Of a DNA stretch of 64,000 nucleotides, positions 46,601 to 60,500 are shown piece after piece. The notes under the pieces are model-generated. The model saw nothing but the letters and a program-made list of their open reading frames with translations. It did not search any database and was not told the origin of the DNA. Position 1 is the first letter of the stretch. Every line of letters begins with the position of its first letter. The DNA comes from Begonia masoniana (Eukaryota; Streptophyta; Magnoliopsida; Cucurbitales; Begoniaceae): positions 39,433,936 through 39,497,935 of the forward strand of contig CM039512.1 of assembly GCA_022432975.1 (NCBI GenBank). Direction: 5' to 3'. A program made the translations under genes and the position numbers.

Positions 46601-49600
46601 GAAGAAGTATATGAAACTTCACTTCATTCGATTTGTTCTAAAAGAGCTGAACGAATCAAGCAAATAAGGTTCACTGTTACATGACTTGTGGTTAGAACCT
46701 AAGTTATGCATTTCACCTTTAAGGTTTTACCTAGAAGTAATGGGAACGGATTGTATTGATGTTCACTGTTACATGACCTGTGGTTAGAACCTATGTTATC
46801 CATTTGACCTTCAAGGTTTTAACTTAAAGTGATGAGAACGACGTGTATTGAGGACCCACTAACCTTCATGTGCGCGTAATTAAGACTTAGTAATGTGTTT
46901 GATGAAGTATAAGAAACTTCACTTCATTCGATTTGTTCCAAAAGAACTTAACGTATCAAGCAAATGAGGTTGACTGTTACATGAATTGTGGTTAGAACCT
47001 AAGTTATCCATTTCACCTTCAAGGTTTTAAATTAAAGTGATTAGAACGACGTGTATTGTGGTGCCAATAACATTCATGGACACGTAACTAAGACTTAGTA
47101 ATGTATTTAATGAAGTATAAGAAACTTCACTTCATTCGATTTGTTCCAAAAGAACTTAACCTATCAAGCAAATTAGGTTCACTGTTACATGACTTGTAGT
47201 TAGAACCTAAGTTATCCATTCACCTTCAAGGTTTTAACTTAAAGTGACGTGAACGACGTGTATTGAGGTCCCAATACAATCCGTGAACGACGCATAATTA
47301 AGACTTAGTAATGCGTTTGATGAAGTATAAGAAACTTAACTTTATTCGATTTGTTCCAAAAGAACTTAACGTATAAAGCAAATGAGGTTCACAGTTACAT
47401 GTCTTGTGGTAAGAACCTAAGTTATCCATTTCACCTTCAAGGTTTTAACTGAAAGTGATGAGAACAACGTGTATTGAGGACCCAATAACATTCATGGACG
47501 CGTAGATAAGACTTCGTATTGCGTTTGAAAAGGTATAAGAACCTTTAATTCATTCGGTTTGTTGCAAAAGAACTTAATGTATCAAACAAATCAGATTCAC
47601 AGTTACATGACTTGTGGTTAGAACCTAAGTTATCCATTTCACCTTCAATGTTTTAACTTAAATTGACCATAACGATGTGTATTGAGGCACAATAGCCTTC
47701 ATGGACGCGTAATTAAGAATAAATATTGCGTTTGATGAAGTATAAAAAACTTCAATTCACTGTTGCAAGACTTGTGGTTAGAACCTAAGTGATCCATTTC
47801 ACCATCAAGGTTTTAACCGAAAGTGATGAGAACGACGTGTATTGAGGTCCCAATAACCTTCATGGACACGTAATTAAGAATTAGTGTTGTGTTTGATGAA
47901 GTATAATAAACTTCACTATATTCGATTTGTTCCAAAAGAACCTAACGTATAAAACAAAAGAGGTTCACTGTTACATGACTTGTGGTTAGAACCTAAGTTA
48001 TCAGTTTCACCTACACGGTTTTAACTTAAAGCGATGCGAACGACGTGTATTGAAGACCCAATAACCTTCATGGATGCATAATTAAGAATTAGTATTGCGT
48101 TTGATGAAGTTTAAAAAACTTCAATTTATTCGATTTGTTTCAAAAGAAATTAACGTATCAAGTAAATTTGGTTAACTATTAGATGACTTGTGGTTAGAAA
48201 GTAATTAAGACTTAATATTGTGTTTGATGAAGTATAAGAAACTTCACACGATTCGATTTGTTCCAAAAGAACTTAACGTATCAAGCAAATGAGGTTCACT
48301 ATTACATGACATGTGGTTAGAAAGTAAGTTATCCATTTCACCTTCAAGGTTTTAAGTTAAAGTGATGAGAACGACTTGTATTGAGGTCCAAATAACATTC
48401 ATGGACGCGTATTTAAGACTTAGTATTACGTTTGATGAAGTATCAGAAACTTCACTTCATTCGATTTGTTCCAAAAAAACTTAACGTATCAAGCAAATGT
48501 GGTTCACTGTTACATGACTTGTGGTTAGAACCTAAGTTATCCATTTCACCTTCGATGTTTTATCTTAAAGTTAGGAGAACGACGTGTATTGAGGTCCTAA
48601 TAACCTTCATGGATGCGTAATTAAGATTTGGTATTGAGTTTGATGAAGTATAAGAAACTTCACTTCAATCGATTTGTTCCAAAAGAACTTAATGTATCAA
48701 GCAAATGTGGTTCACTGTTACAAGACTTGTGGTTAGAACCTAAGTTATCCATTTCACCTTCAAGTTTTTAACTTAAAGTGATGAGAATGACGTGTAATAA
48801 GGTCCCAATAACCTTTATGGATGTATAATTAAGACTTAGTATTGTGTTTGATGAAGTATTAGAAACTTCACTTCATTCGATTTATTCCAAAAAAACTTAA
48901 CGTATCAAGCAAATAAGGTTCATTGTTACATGACTTGTGGTTAGAACCTATATTATCCATTTCACCTTCAAGGTTTTAACTTAAAGTGAGGAGAAAGATG
49001 TGTATTGAGGACCCACTAAGTTTCATGGATGCGTAATTAAGACTTAGTAATGCGTTTGATGAAGTATAAGAAGCTTCACTACATTCGATTTGTTCCAAAA
49101 GAAATTAACGTATCAAGCAAATGAGGTTCACAGTTACATGACTTGTAGTTAGAACCTAAGTTATCCATTTCAACTTCAAGGTTTTAACTTAAATAGAAAA
49201 GAACGACGTGTATTGAGGACACAACAGCCTTCATGGACGCGTAATTAAGACTTAGTATTGTGTTTGATGAAGTATAAAAAACTTCAATTTATTTGATTTG
49301 TTTCAAAAGAAGTTAACGTATCAAGCAAATGTGGTTCACTGTTATATGACTTGTGGTTAGAACCTAAGTTATCAAATTCACCTTCAAGGTTTTAACTAAA
49401 AGTGATGAGAACGACGTGTATTGAGGTCCGAATAACCTTCATGAACGCGTAATTAAGACTTAGTATTACGTTTGATGAAGTATAAGAAACATCACTTCAT
49501 TTGATTTGTTCCAAAAGAACCTAACATATTAAGCAAATGAGGTTCACTGTTACATTACTTGTCATTAGAACCTAAGTTATGCATTTCACCTTCAAGGTTG

Positions 49601-52600
49601 TAACATAAAGTGACACGAACGACATGTATTGAGGACACAATAACCTTCATGGACACGTAATTAAGACTTAGTATTGCGGTTGATGAAGTATAAGAAACTT
49701 CAATTCATTCGATTTGTTCCAAAAGAAATTAATGTATCAAGCAAATGTAGTTCCTTTGTTACATGACTTGTGGTTAGAACCTAAGTTATCCATTTCACCT
49801 TCAAGGTTTTAACTGAAAGTGATGAGGACGACGTGTATTGAGGTCCCAATAACCTTCATGGACGCGTAATTAGGACTTAGTATTGTGTTTGATGAAGTAT
49901 AAAAAGTTTCACTTCATTCGATTTGTTCCAAAAGAACTTAACGTGTAAAGCAAATGAGGTTCACTGTTATATGACTTGTGGTTAGAACCAAAGTTATCAA
50001 TTCACCTTCTAGGTTTTAACTTAAAGTGATGCGAACGACGTGTATTGAGGACCCAATAACCTTCATGGACGCATATTTAAGACTTAGTATTGCGTTTGAT
50101 GAAATTTAAAAAACTTTAATTCATTCGATTTGTTTCGAAAGAACTTAACGTATTAAGCAAATTTGGTTAACTATTAGATGATTTGTGGTCAGAACCTAAG
50201 TTATCAATTTAACCTTCAAGGTTTTAATTTGAAGTGATGAGAACGACGTGTATGAGGTCCAAATAACTTTCATGGACGCGTATTTAAGACTTAGTAAAGC
50301 ATTTGATGAAGTATAAGAAGCTTCACTTCATTCGATTTGTTCCAAAAGAACTTAACGTATCAATCAAATGTGGTTCACTGTTACATAACTTGTGGTTAGA
50401 ACCTAAGTTATCCATTTAACCTTCAAGGTTTTAACATAAAGTGAAGAGAACGAGGTGTATTGAGGTCCCAATAACCATCATGGAAGCGTAATTAAGACTT
50501 AGTATTGCGTTTGATGAAGTATAAGAAACTTCATTTCATTCGATTTGTTCCAAAAGAACTTAACGTAAGAAGCAAATATGGTTCACGATTACATGACTTG
50601 TGGTTAGAACCTAAGTTATCCATTCACCTTCAAGGTTTTACTTAAAGTGATGAGAACGACGTGTATTGAGGTCCCAATAACCTTCATGGACGCGTAATTA
50701 AGACTTAGTATTGCGTTTGATGAAGTATAAGAAACTTCATTTCATTCGATTTGTTCCAAAAGAACTTAACGTAAGAAGCAAATATGGTTCACGATTACAT
50801 GACTTGTGGTTAGAACCTAAGTTATCCATTTCACCTTCAAGGTTTTAATTTAAAGAGATGCGAACAACATGTATTGACGACCGAATAACCTTTATGGACT
50901 GGTAATTAAGACTTAGTATTTGATTAAGTATACGAAACTTCACTTCATTCGATTTGTTCAAAAAGAACTTAACGTATCAAACAAATGAGCTTCACTATTA
51001 CATAACTTGTGGTTAGAATCTAAGTTATCCATTTCACCTTCAAGGTTTTAACATAAATTGACCAGAACGACGTGTATTGAGGATACAATAGCCTACCTGG
51101 ACGCGTAATTAAGACTTAGTATTGTGTTGATGAAGTATAAAAAACTTCAATTCATTCGATTTGTTTCAAAAGAACTAAACATATCAAGCAAATTTGGTTA
51201 ACTGTTACATGACTTGTGGTTAGAACCTAAGTTATCCATTTCACCTTCAAGGTTTTAACTTAAAGAGAGGAGAACGACGTGTATTGATGACCCACTAACC
51301 TTCATCGACGCGTAATTAAGACTTAGTATTGCATTTGATGAAGTATAAGAAACTTCAATTCATTCGATTTGTTCCAAAAGAACTTAACATATAAAGCAAA
51401 TGTGGTTCACAGTTACATGACTTGTGGTTAGAACCTAAGTTATCCATTTCACCTTCAAGGTTTTAACTTAAAGTGACACGAACGACGTGTATTGAGGACA
51501 CAATCGCCTTCATGGACACGTAATTAAGACTTAGTATTGTGTTTGATGATGTATAATAAACTTCACTTCATTCGATTTGTTCCAAAAGAACTTAACGTAT
51601 AAAGCAAATGAGGTTCACTGTTACATGACTTGTGGTTAGAACCTAAGTAATCTATTTCACCTTCAAGGTTTTAACTTAAAGCGATGCGAACGACGTGTAT
51701 TGAGGACCCAATAACCTTCATGGACGCATAATTAAGACTTAGTATTGCGTTTGATGAAGTTTAAAAAACTTCAATTCATTCGATTTGTTTCAAAAGAACT
51801 TAACGTATCAAGTAAATTTGGTTAACTATTAGATGACTTGTGGTTAAAACCTAAGTTATCCATTTCACCTTGAAGGTTTTAAGTTAAAGTGATGAGAACG
51901 ACTTGTATTGTGGTCCATATAACCTTCATGGACGCGTATTTAAGACTTAGTATTGCGTTTGATGAAGTATCAGAAACTTCACTTCATTCGATTTGTTTCT
52001 AAACAACTTAACGTATCAAGCAAATGTGGTTCACTGTTACATGACTTGTGGTTAGAAACTAAGTTATCCATTTCACCTTCGTCGTTTTAACTTAAAGTTA
52101 GGAGAACGACGTGTATTGAGGTCCTAATAACCTTCAGGGATGCGTAATTAAGACTTAGTATTACGTTTGATGAAGTATAAGAAACTTTACCTCATTCGAT
52201 TTGTTCCAAAAGAACTTAACGTATGAAGCAAATGTGGTTCACTGTTACATGACTTGTGGTTAGAACCTAAGTCATCCATTTAACCTTCAAGGATTTAACT
52301 TAAAGTGATGAGAACGAGGTGTATTAAGGTTCCAATAACCTTCATTGAAGCGTAATTAAGACTTAGTATTGCGTTTGATGAAGTATAAGAAACTTCATTT
52401 CATTCGATTTGTTCCAAAAGAACTTAACGTATTAAGCAAATGTGGTTCACTGTTACATGACTTGTGGTTAGAACCTAAGTTATCAATTTTTACCTTCAAG
52501 GTTTTAACTTAAAGTGATGAGAACGACGTTTATTGAGGTCCCAATAACCTTCATGGACACGTAATTAACACTTAGTATTGCGTTTGATTAAGTATATGCA

Positions 52601-54500
52601 ACTTCACTTCATTCGATTTGTTCTAAAAGAACTTAGAGTATCAAGCAAATGAGATTCACTGTTACATGACTTGTGATTAGAACCTAAGTTATCTATTTAA
52701 CCTTCAAGGTTTTACTTAAAGTGATGAGAACGACGTGTATTGAGGTACCAATAACCTTCCTGGACGCGTAATTAAGACTTAGTATTGCTTTTGATGAAGC
52801 ATAAGAAACTTCACTATATTCGATTTGTTCCAGAAGAACTTAACGTATAAAGCAAATGAGGTTCACTGTTACATGACTTGTGGTTAGAACCTAAGTTATC
52901 CATTTAACCTTCAAGGTTTTAACTTAAAGTGATGAGAACGAGGTGTATTGAGGTCCCAATAACCTTCATGGAAGCGTAATTAATACTTAGTATTGCGTTT
53001 GATGAAGTATAAGAAACTTCTTTTCATTCGATTTGTTCCAAAAGAACATAACTTATCAAGCAAATGTGGTTCCCTGTTACATGACTTGTGTTTAGAACCT
53101 AAGTTATCCATTTCACCTTCAAGGTTTTAACTTAAAGTGATGAGAACGACGTGTATTGAGGTCCCAATAACCTTCATGGACGTGTAATTAAGACTTAGTA
53201 TTGCGTTTGATGAAGTATAAAAAAGTTCAATTCATTCGATATAATTCAAAAGAACTTAACGTATCAAGCAAATTTGGTTCACTGTTACATGACTTGTGGT
53301 TAGAACCTAAGTTATCCATTTCACCTATAAGGTTTTAACTTAAAGTGATGAGAACGATGTGTATTGAGGTCCCAAAAACATTCATGGACGCGTATTTAAG
53401 ACTTAGTAATGCGTTTGATGAAGTATAAGAAACTTCTCTTTATTCGATTTGTTCCAAAAGAACTTAACATATCAAGCAAATGTGGTTCACTGTTACATTA
53501 CTTGTGGTTAGAATGTAAGTTATTCATTTAACCTTCAAGGTTTTAACTTAAAGTGATGAGAAAGAGGTTTATTGAGGTCCCAATAACATGGAAGCGTATT
53601 TAAGACTTAGTATTGCGTTTGATGAAGTATAAGAAACTTCATTTTATTCGATTTGATCCAAAAGAACTTAACGAATCAAGCAAATGTGGTTCACGATTAC
53701 ATGAGTTGTGGTTAGAACCTAAGTTATCCATTTCACCTTCAAAGTTTTAACTTAAAGTGATGAGAACGATGTGTATTAAGGTCCCAATAACCTTCATGGA
53801 CGCGTAATTAAGACTTAGTATTGCATTTGATGAACTAAAAGAAACTTCACTTCATTCGATTGGTTCCAAAACAACTTAACGTATCAAGCAAATGAGGTTC
53901 ACTGTTACATAACTTGTGGTAAGAACCTGAGTTATCAATTTCACCTTCAAGGTTTTAACTTAAAGTGATGCGAACAACGTGTATTGAGGACCCAATAACC
54001 TTAATGGACGCATAATTATGACTTAGTAATATGTGTGATGAAGTATAAAAAACTTCATTTCATTCGATTTGTTCCAAAAGAACTAAACGTATCAAGTAAA
54101 TGAGGTTCACTGTTACATGACTTGGGGTTAGAACCTAAGTTATCCATTTTACCTTCAAGGTTTTAACTTATATTGACGAGAACGACGTGCATTGAGGACA
54201 CAATAGCCATCATAGACGCGTAATTTAGACTTAGTATTGCGTTTGATATAGTATAAAAAACTTCAATTCATTCGATTTTTTTCAAATGAATTTAACGAAT
54301 CAAGCAAATTTGGTTCACTGTTACATGTCTTGTGATTAGAACCTAAGTTATCCATTTCACCTTCAAGGTTTTAAGTTAAAGTGAGGAGAACGACGTGTAT
54401 TGAGGACCCACTAACCTTCATGGAAGCATAATTAAGACTTGGTATTACGTTTGATGAAGTATAAGAAGTTTCATTTCATTCGATTTTTTCCAAAAGAACT
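46600..54500 (+). repeat. Satellite array block 5b, subfamily B, diverged
   Basis: From about 46620 the monomers read CATTCGATTTGTTCC, AAAAGAACTTAACGTATC, AACTTAAAGTGATGAG and TTGATGAAGTATAAG, replacing the left-hand variants. About 38 monomers are present with moderate divergence. Three are clearly shortened, with junctions at about 46759, 47759 and 48199. Adjacent near-identical monomers near 50456-50870 (both with AACGTAAGAAGCAAATATGG) show a very local duplication. The 48432-48620 frame is chance. Confidence 0.95.
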
Positions 54501-57500
54501 TAACGTATTAAGCAAATGAGGTTCACTGTTACATGACTTGTGGTTAAAAACTAAGTTATGCATTTCACCTTCAGGTTTTAACTTAAGTGATGAGAACGAC
54601 GTGTATTGAGGTCCCAATATCCTTCATGGACGCGTAATTAAGACTTAGTATTGCGTTTGATGAAGTATAAGAAACTTCACTTCATTCGATTTGTTTCAAA
54701 AGAACTTAACGTATCAAGCAAATGTGGTTCACTGTTACATGACTTGTGGTTAGAACCTAAGTTATCCATTTCACCTTCACAGTTTTAACTTAAAGTGATG
54801 AGAACGGCATGTATTGAGGTCTCAATAACCTTAATGGATGCGTAATTAAGACTTAGTATTGCGTTTGATAAAGTATAAGAAACTTCACTTCATTCGATTT
54901 GTTCCAAAAGAACTTAACGTATCAAGCAAATGAGGTTCACTGTTACATGACTTGTGGTTAGAACCTAAGTTATCCATTTCACCTTCAAGGTTTTAACTTA
55001 AAGTGATGAGAACGACGTGTATTGAGGTCTCAATAACCTTCATGGATGCATAATTAAGACTTAATAATGCGTTTGATAAAGTATAAGAAACTTCACTTCA
55101 TTCAATTTGTTCCAAAAGAACTTAACGTATCAAGCAATGAGGTTCACTGTTACATGACTTGTGGTTAGAACCTAAGTTATCCATTTCACCTTCAAGGTTT
55201 TAACTTAAGTGATGAGAACGACGTGTATTGAGGTCCCAATAACCTTCATGGACGCGTAATTAAGACTTAGTAATGCGTTTGATGAAGTATAAGAAACTTC
55301 ACTTCATTCGATTTGTTCCAAAAGAACTTAACGTATCAAGCAAATGAGGTTCACTGTTACATGACTTGTGGTTAGAACCTAAGTTATCCATTTCACCTTC
55401 AAGGTTTTAACTTAAAGTGATGAAAACGACGTGTATTGAGGTCCCAATAACCTTCATGGACGCGTAATTAAGACTTAGTATTGCGTTTGATGAAGTATAA
55501 GAAACTTCACTTCATTCGATTTGTTCCAAAAGAACTTAACGTATCAAGCAAATGTGGTTCACTGTTACATGACTTGTGGTTAGAACCTAAGTTATCCATT
55601 TCACCTTCAGGTTTTAACTTAAAGTGATGAGAACGACGTGTATTGAGGTCCCAATAACCTTCATGGACGCGTAATTAAGACTTAGTATTGCGTTTGATGA
55701 AGTATAAGAAACTTCATTTCATTCGATTTGTTCCAAAAGAACTTAACGTATCAAGCAAATGAGGTTCACTGTTACATGACTTGTGGTTAGAACCTAAGTT
55801 ATCCATTTCACCTTCAAGGTTTTAACTTAAAGTGATGAGAACGACGTGTATTGAGGTCCCAATAACCTTCATGGATGCGTAATTAAGACTTAGTATTGCG
55901 TTTGATGAAGTATAAGAAACTTCAAATCATTCGATTTGTTCCAAAAGAACTTAATGTATCAAGCAAATCTAGTTCCTTGTTACATGACTTGTGGTTAGAA
56001 CCGAGGTTATCCATTTCACCTCCAAGGTTTTAACTTAAAGTGATGCGAACGACGTGTATTGAGGACACAATAGCCTTCATGGACAGGTAATTAAGACTTA
56101 GTAATACGTTTGATGAAGTATAAGAAACTTCACTTCATTCGATTTGTTCCAAAAGAACTTAACGTATCAAGCAAAATGAGGTTCATTGTTAGATGTCTTG
56201 AGGTTAGAGCCTTAGTTATCCATTTCACCTTCCAGGTTTTAACTTAAAGTGATGAGAACGACGTGTATTGAGGTCCCAATAACCTTCATGGACGCGTAAT
56301 TAAGACTTAGTATTGCGTTTGATGAAGTATAAGAAACTTCAATTCATTCGATTTGTTCCAAAAGAACTTAACGTATCAAGAAAATTTGGTTAACTGTAAA
56401 TGACTTGTTGTTAGCACCTAAGTATATCCATGTCACCTTCAGGTTTTAACTTAAAGGTGATGCAGAACGACGTGATTGAGGTCCCAATAACCTTCATGGA
56501 CGCGTAATTAAGACTTAGTATTGCGTTTGATGAAGTATAAGAAACTTCAATTCATTCGATTTGTTCCAAAAGAACTTAACGTATCAAGAAAATTTGGTTA
56601 ACTGTAAGATGACTTGTTGTTAGAACCTAAGTTATCCATGTCACCTTCAAGGTTTTAACTTAAAGTGATGAGAACGACGTGTATTGTGGTCCCAATAACC
56701 TTCATGGACGCGTAAAATAGAACTTAGTATTGTGTTTGATGAAGTATAAAAAACTTCAATTCATTCGATTTGTTTCAAAAGAACCTAACGTATCAAGCAA
56801 ATTTGGTGCACTATTACCTACTTGTGGTTAGAACCTAAGTTATCCATTTCACCTTCAAGGTTTTAACTTAAAGTGATGAAAACGACGTGTATTGAGGTCC
56901 CAATAACCTTCATGGACGCGTATTTAAGACTTAGTAATGCGTTGATGAGTATAAGAAACTTCACTTCATTCTATTTGTTCCAAAAGAACTTAACATATCA
57001 AGCATATGTGGTTCACTGTTACATGACTTGTGGTTAGAACCTAAGTTATCCATTTCACCTTCAAGGTTTTAACTTAAAGTGATGAGAACGACGTGTATGG
57101 ATGTCTCAATAACCTTCATGGACGCGTAATTAAGAGTTAGTATTGCAATTGATGAAGTATAAGAAACTCATTTTCATTCGATTTGTTCCAAAACAACTTA
57201 ACGTATCAAGCAAATGAGATTCAATGTTACATTACTTGTGGTTAGAACCTAAGTTCTCCATTTCACCTTCAAGGTTTTAACTTAAAGTGATGCAAACAAC
57301 GTGCAATAAGGACCCAATAACCTTCATGGACACGTAATTAAGACTTAGTAATACATTTGTTGAAGTATAAGAAACTTCCCTTCATTCGATTTGTTCCAAA
57401 AGAACTTAACGTCTCAAGCAAATGAGGTTCACTGTTACATGACTTATGGTTAGAACCTATATCATCCATCTCACCTTCAAGGTTTTAACTTAAAGTTGAC

Positions 57501-60500
57501 AAACAGACGTGCAATAAGGACCCAATAAGCCTTCATGGACACGTAATTAAGACTTAGTAATACATTTGTTGAAGTATAGAGAAAACATTCACTTCATTCG
57601 ATTGTCCAACAGAACTTAACGCTCAAGGCAAATGAAGTTCCTGTTAGCATGACTTATGGTTAGGAACCTAGATCATCCATCTCACCTTCAAGGTTTATAA
57701 CTTAAATTGACCAAAACAACGGTATTGGAGGACACATAGCCTGCATGGACGCGTAATTAAAACTTAGTATTGCGTTTGATGACGTATAAAAGACTTCAAT
57801 TCATTCGATTTGTTTCAAAAGAACTTAATGTATCAAGCAAATTTGGTTCACTGTTACATGACTTGTGGTGATAACCTAAGTTAGTCATTTCACCTTCAAG
57901 GTTTTAACTTAAATTGAGGAGAACGACATGTATTGATGACCCACTAACCTTCATGGACACGTAATTAAGACATAGTAATGCGTTTGATGAAGTATAAGAA
58001 ACTTCAATTCAATCGATTTGTTCCAAATGAACTTAACATATAAAACAAATGTAGTTCACTGTTACATGACTTGTGGTTAGAACCTAAGTTATCCATTTCA
58101 CCTTCAGGTTTTAACTTAAAGTGATGAGAACGACGTGTATTGAGGTCCCAATAACCTTCATGGACGCGTAATTAAGACTTAGTATTGCGTTTGATGAAGT
58201 TTAAGAAACTTCACTTCATTCGATTTGTTCCAAAAGAACTTAACGTATCAGCAAATGAGGTTCACTGTTACATGACTTGTGGTTAGAACCTAAGTTATCC
58301 ATTTCACCTTCAAGGTTTTAACTTAAGTGATGAGAACGACGTGTATTGAGGTCCCAATAACCTTCATGGACGCGTAATTAAGACTTAGTATTGCGTTTGA
58401 TGAAGTTTAAGAAACTTCACTTCATTCGATTTGTTCCAAAAGAACTTAACGTATCAGCAAATGAGGTTCACTGTTACATGACTTGTGGTTAGAACCTAAG
58501 TTATCCATTTCACCTTCAAGGTTTTAACTTAAAGTGATGAGAACGACGTGTATTGAGGTCCCAATAACCTTCATGGACGCGTAATTAAGACTTAGTAATG
58601 CGTTTGATGAAGTTTAAGAAACTTCACTTCATTCGATTTGTTCCAAAAGAACTTAACGTATCAGCAAATGAGGTTCACTGTTACATGACTTGTGGTTAGA
58701 ACCTAAGTTATCCATTTCACCTTCAAGGTTTTAACTTAAAGTGATGAGAACGACGTGTATTGAGGTCCCAATAACCTTCATGGACGCGTAATTAAGACTT
58801 AGTATTGCGTTTGATGAAGTATTAGAAACTTTACTTCGTTCGATTTCTTCCAAAAGAACTTAACGTATCAAGCAATGAGGTTCACTGTTACATGACTTGT
58901 GGTTAGAACCTAAGTTATCCATTTCACCTTCAAGGTTTTAACTTAAAGTGATGAGAACGACGTGTATTGAGGACCCAATAACCTTCATGGTTGCGTAATT
59001 AAGACTTAGTAATGCGTTTGATGAAGTATAAGAAACTTCACTTCATTCGATTTGTTCCAAAAGAACTTAACGTATCAAGCAAATGAGGTTCACTGTTACA
59101 TGACTTGTGGTTAGAACCTAAGTTATCCATTTCACCTTCAAGGTTTTAACTTAAGTGATGAGAACGACGTGTATTGAGGTCCCAATAACCTTCATGGACG
59201 CGTAATTAAGACTTAGTAATGCGTTTGATGAAGTATAAGAAACTTCACTTCATTCGATTTGTTCCAAAAGAACTTAACGTATCAAGCAAATGAGGTTCAC
59301 TGTTACATGACTTGTGGTTAGAACCTAAGTTATCCATTTCACCTTCAAGGTTTTAACTTAAAGTGATGAGAACGACGTGTATTGAGGTCCCAATAACCTT
59401 CATGGACGCGTAATTAAGACTTAGTAATGCGTTTGATGAAGTATAAGAAACTTCACTTCATTCGATTTGTTCCAAAAGAACTTAACGTATCAAGCAAATG
59501 AGGTTCACTGTTACATGACTTGTGGTTAGAACCTAAGTTATCCATTTCACCTTCAAGGTTTTAACTTAAAGTGATCAGAACGACGTGTATTGAGGTCCAA
59601 ATAACCTTCATGGACGCGTAATTAAGACTTAGTATTGCGTTTGATGAAGTATAAGAAACTTCACTTCATTCGATTGTTCCAAAAGAACTTAACGTATCAA
59701 GCAAATGAGGTTCACTGTTACATGACTTGTGGTTAGAACCTAAGTTATCCATTTCACCTTCAGGTTTTAACTTAAGTGATGAGAACGACGTGTATTGAGG
59801 TCCCAATAACCTTCATGGACGCGTAATTAAGACTTAGTAATGCGTTTGATGAAGTATAAGAAACTTCACTTCATTCGATTTGTTCCAAAAGAACTTAACG
59901 TATCAAGCAAATGAGGTTCACTGTTACATGACTTGTGGTTAGAACCTAAGTTATCCATTTCACCTTCAAGGTTTTAACTTAAAGTGATGAGAACGACGTG
60001 TATTGAGGTCCCAATAACCTTCATGGACGCGTAATTAAGACTTAGTATTGCGTTTGATGAAGTATAAGAAACTTCACTTCATTCGATTTGTTCCAAAAGA
60101 ACTTAACGTATCAAGCAAATGAGGTTCACTGTTACATGACTTGTGGTTAGAACCTAAGTTATCCATTTCACCTTCAAGGTTTTAACTTAAGTGATGAGAA
60201 CGACGTGTATTGAGGTCCCAATAACTTTCATGGACGCGTAATTAAGACTTAGTATTGCGTTTGATGAAGTATAAGAAACTTCACTTCATTCGATTTGTTC
60301 CAAAAGAACTTAACGTATCAAGCAAATGAGGTTCACTGTTACATGACTTGTGGTTAGAACCTAAGTTATCCATTTCACCTTCAAGTTTTTAACTTAAAGT
60401 GATGAGAACGACGTGTATTGAGGTCCCAATAACCTTCATGGACGCGTAATTAAGACTTAGTAATGCGTTTGATGAAGTATAAGAAACTTCACTTCATTCG

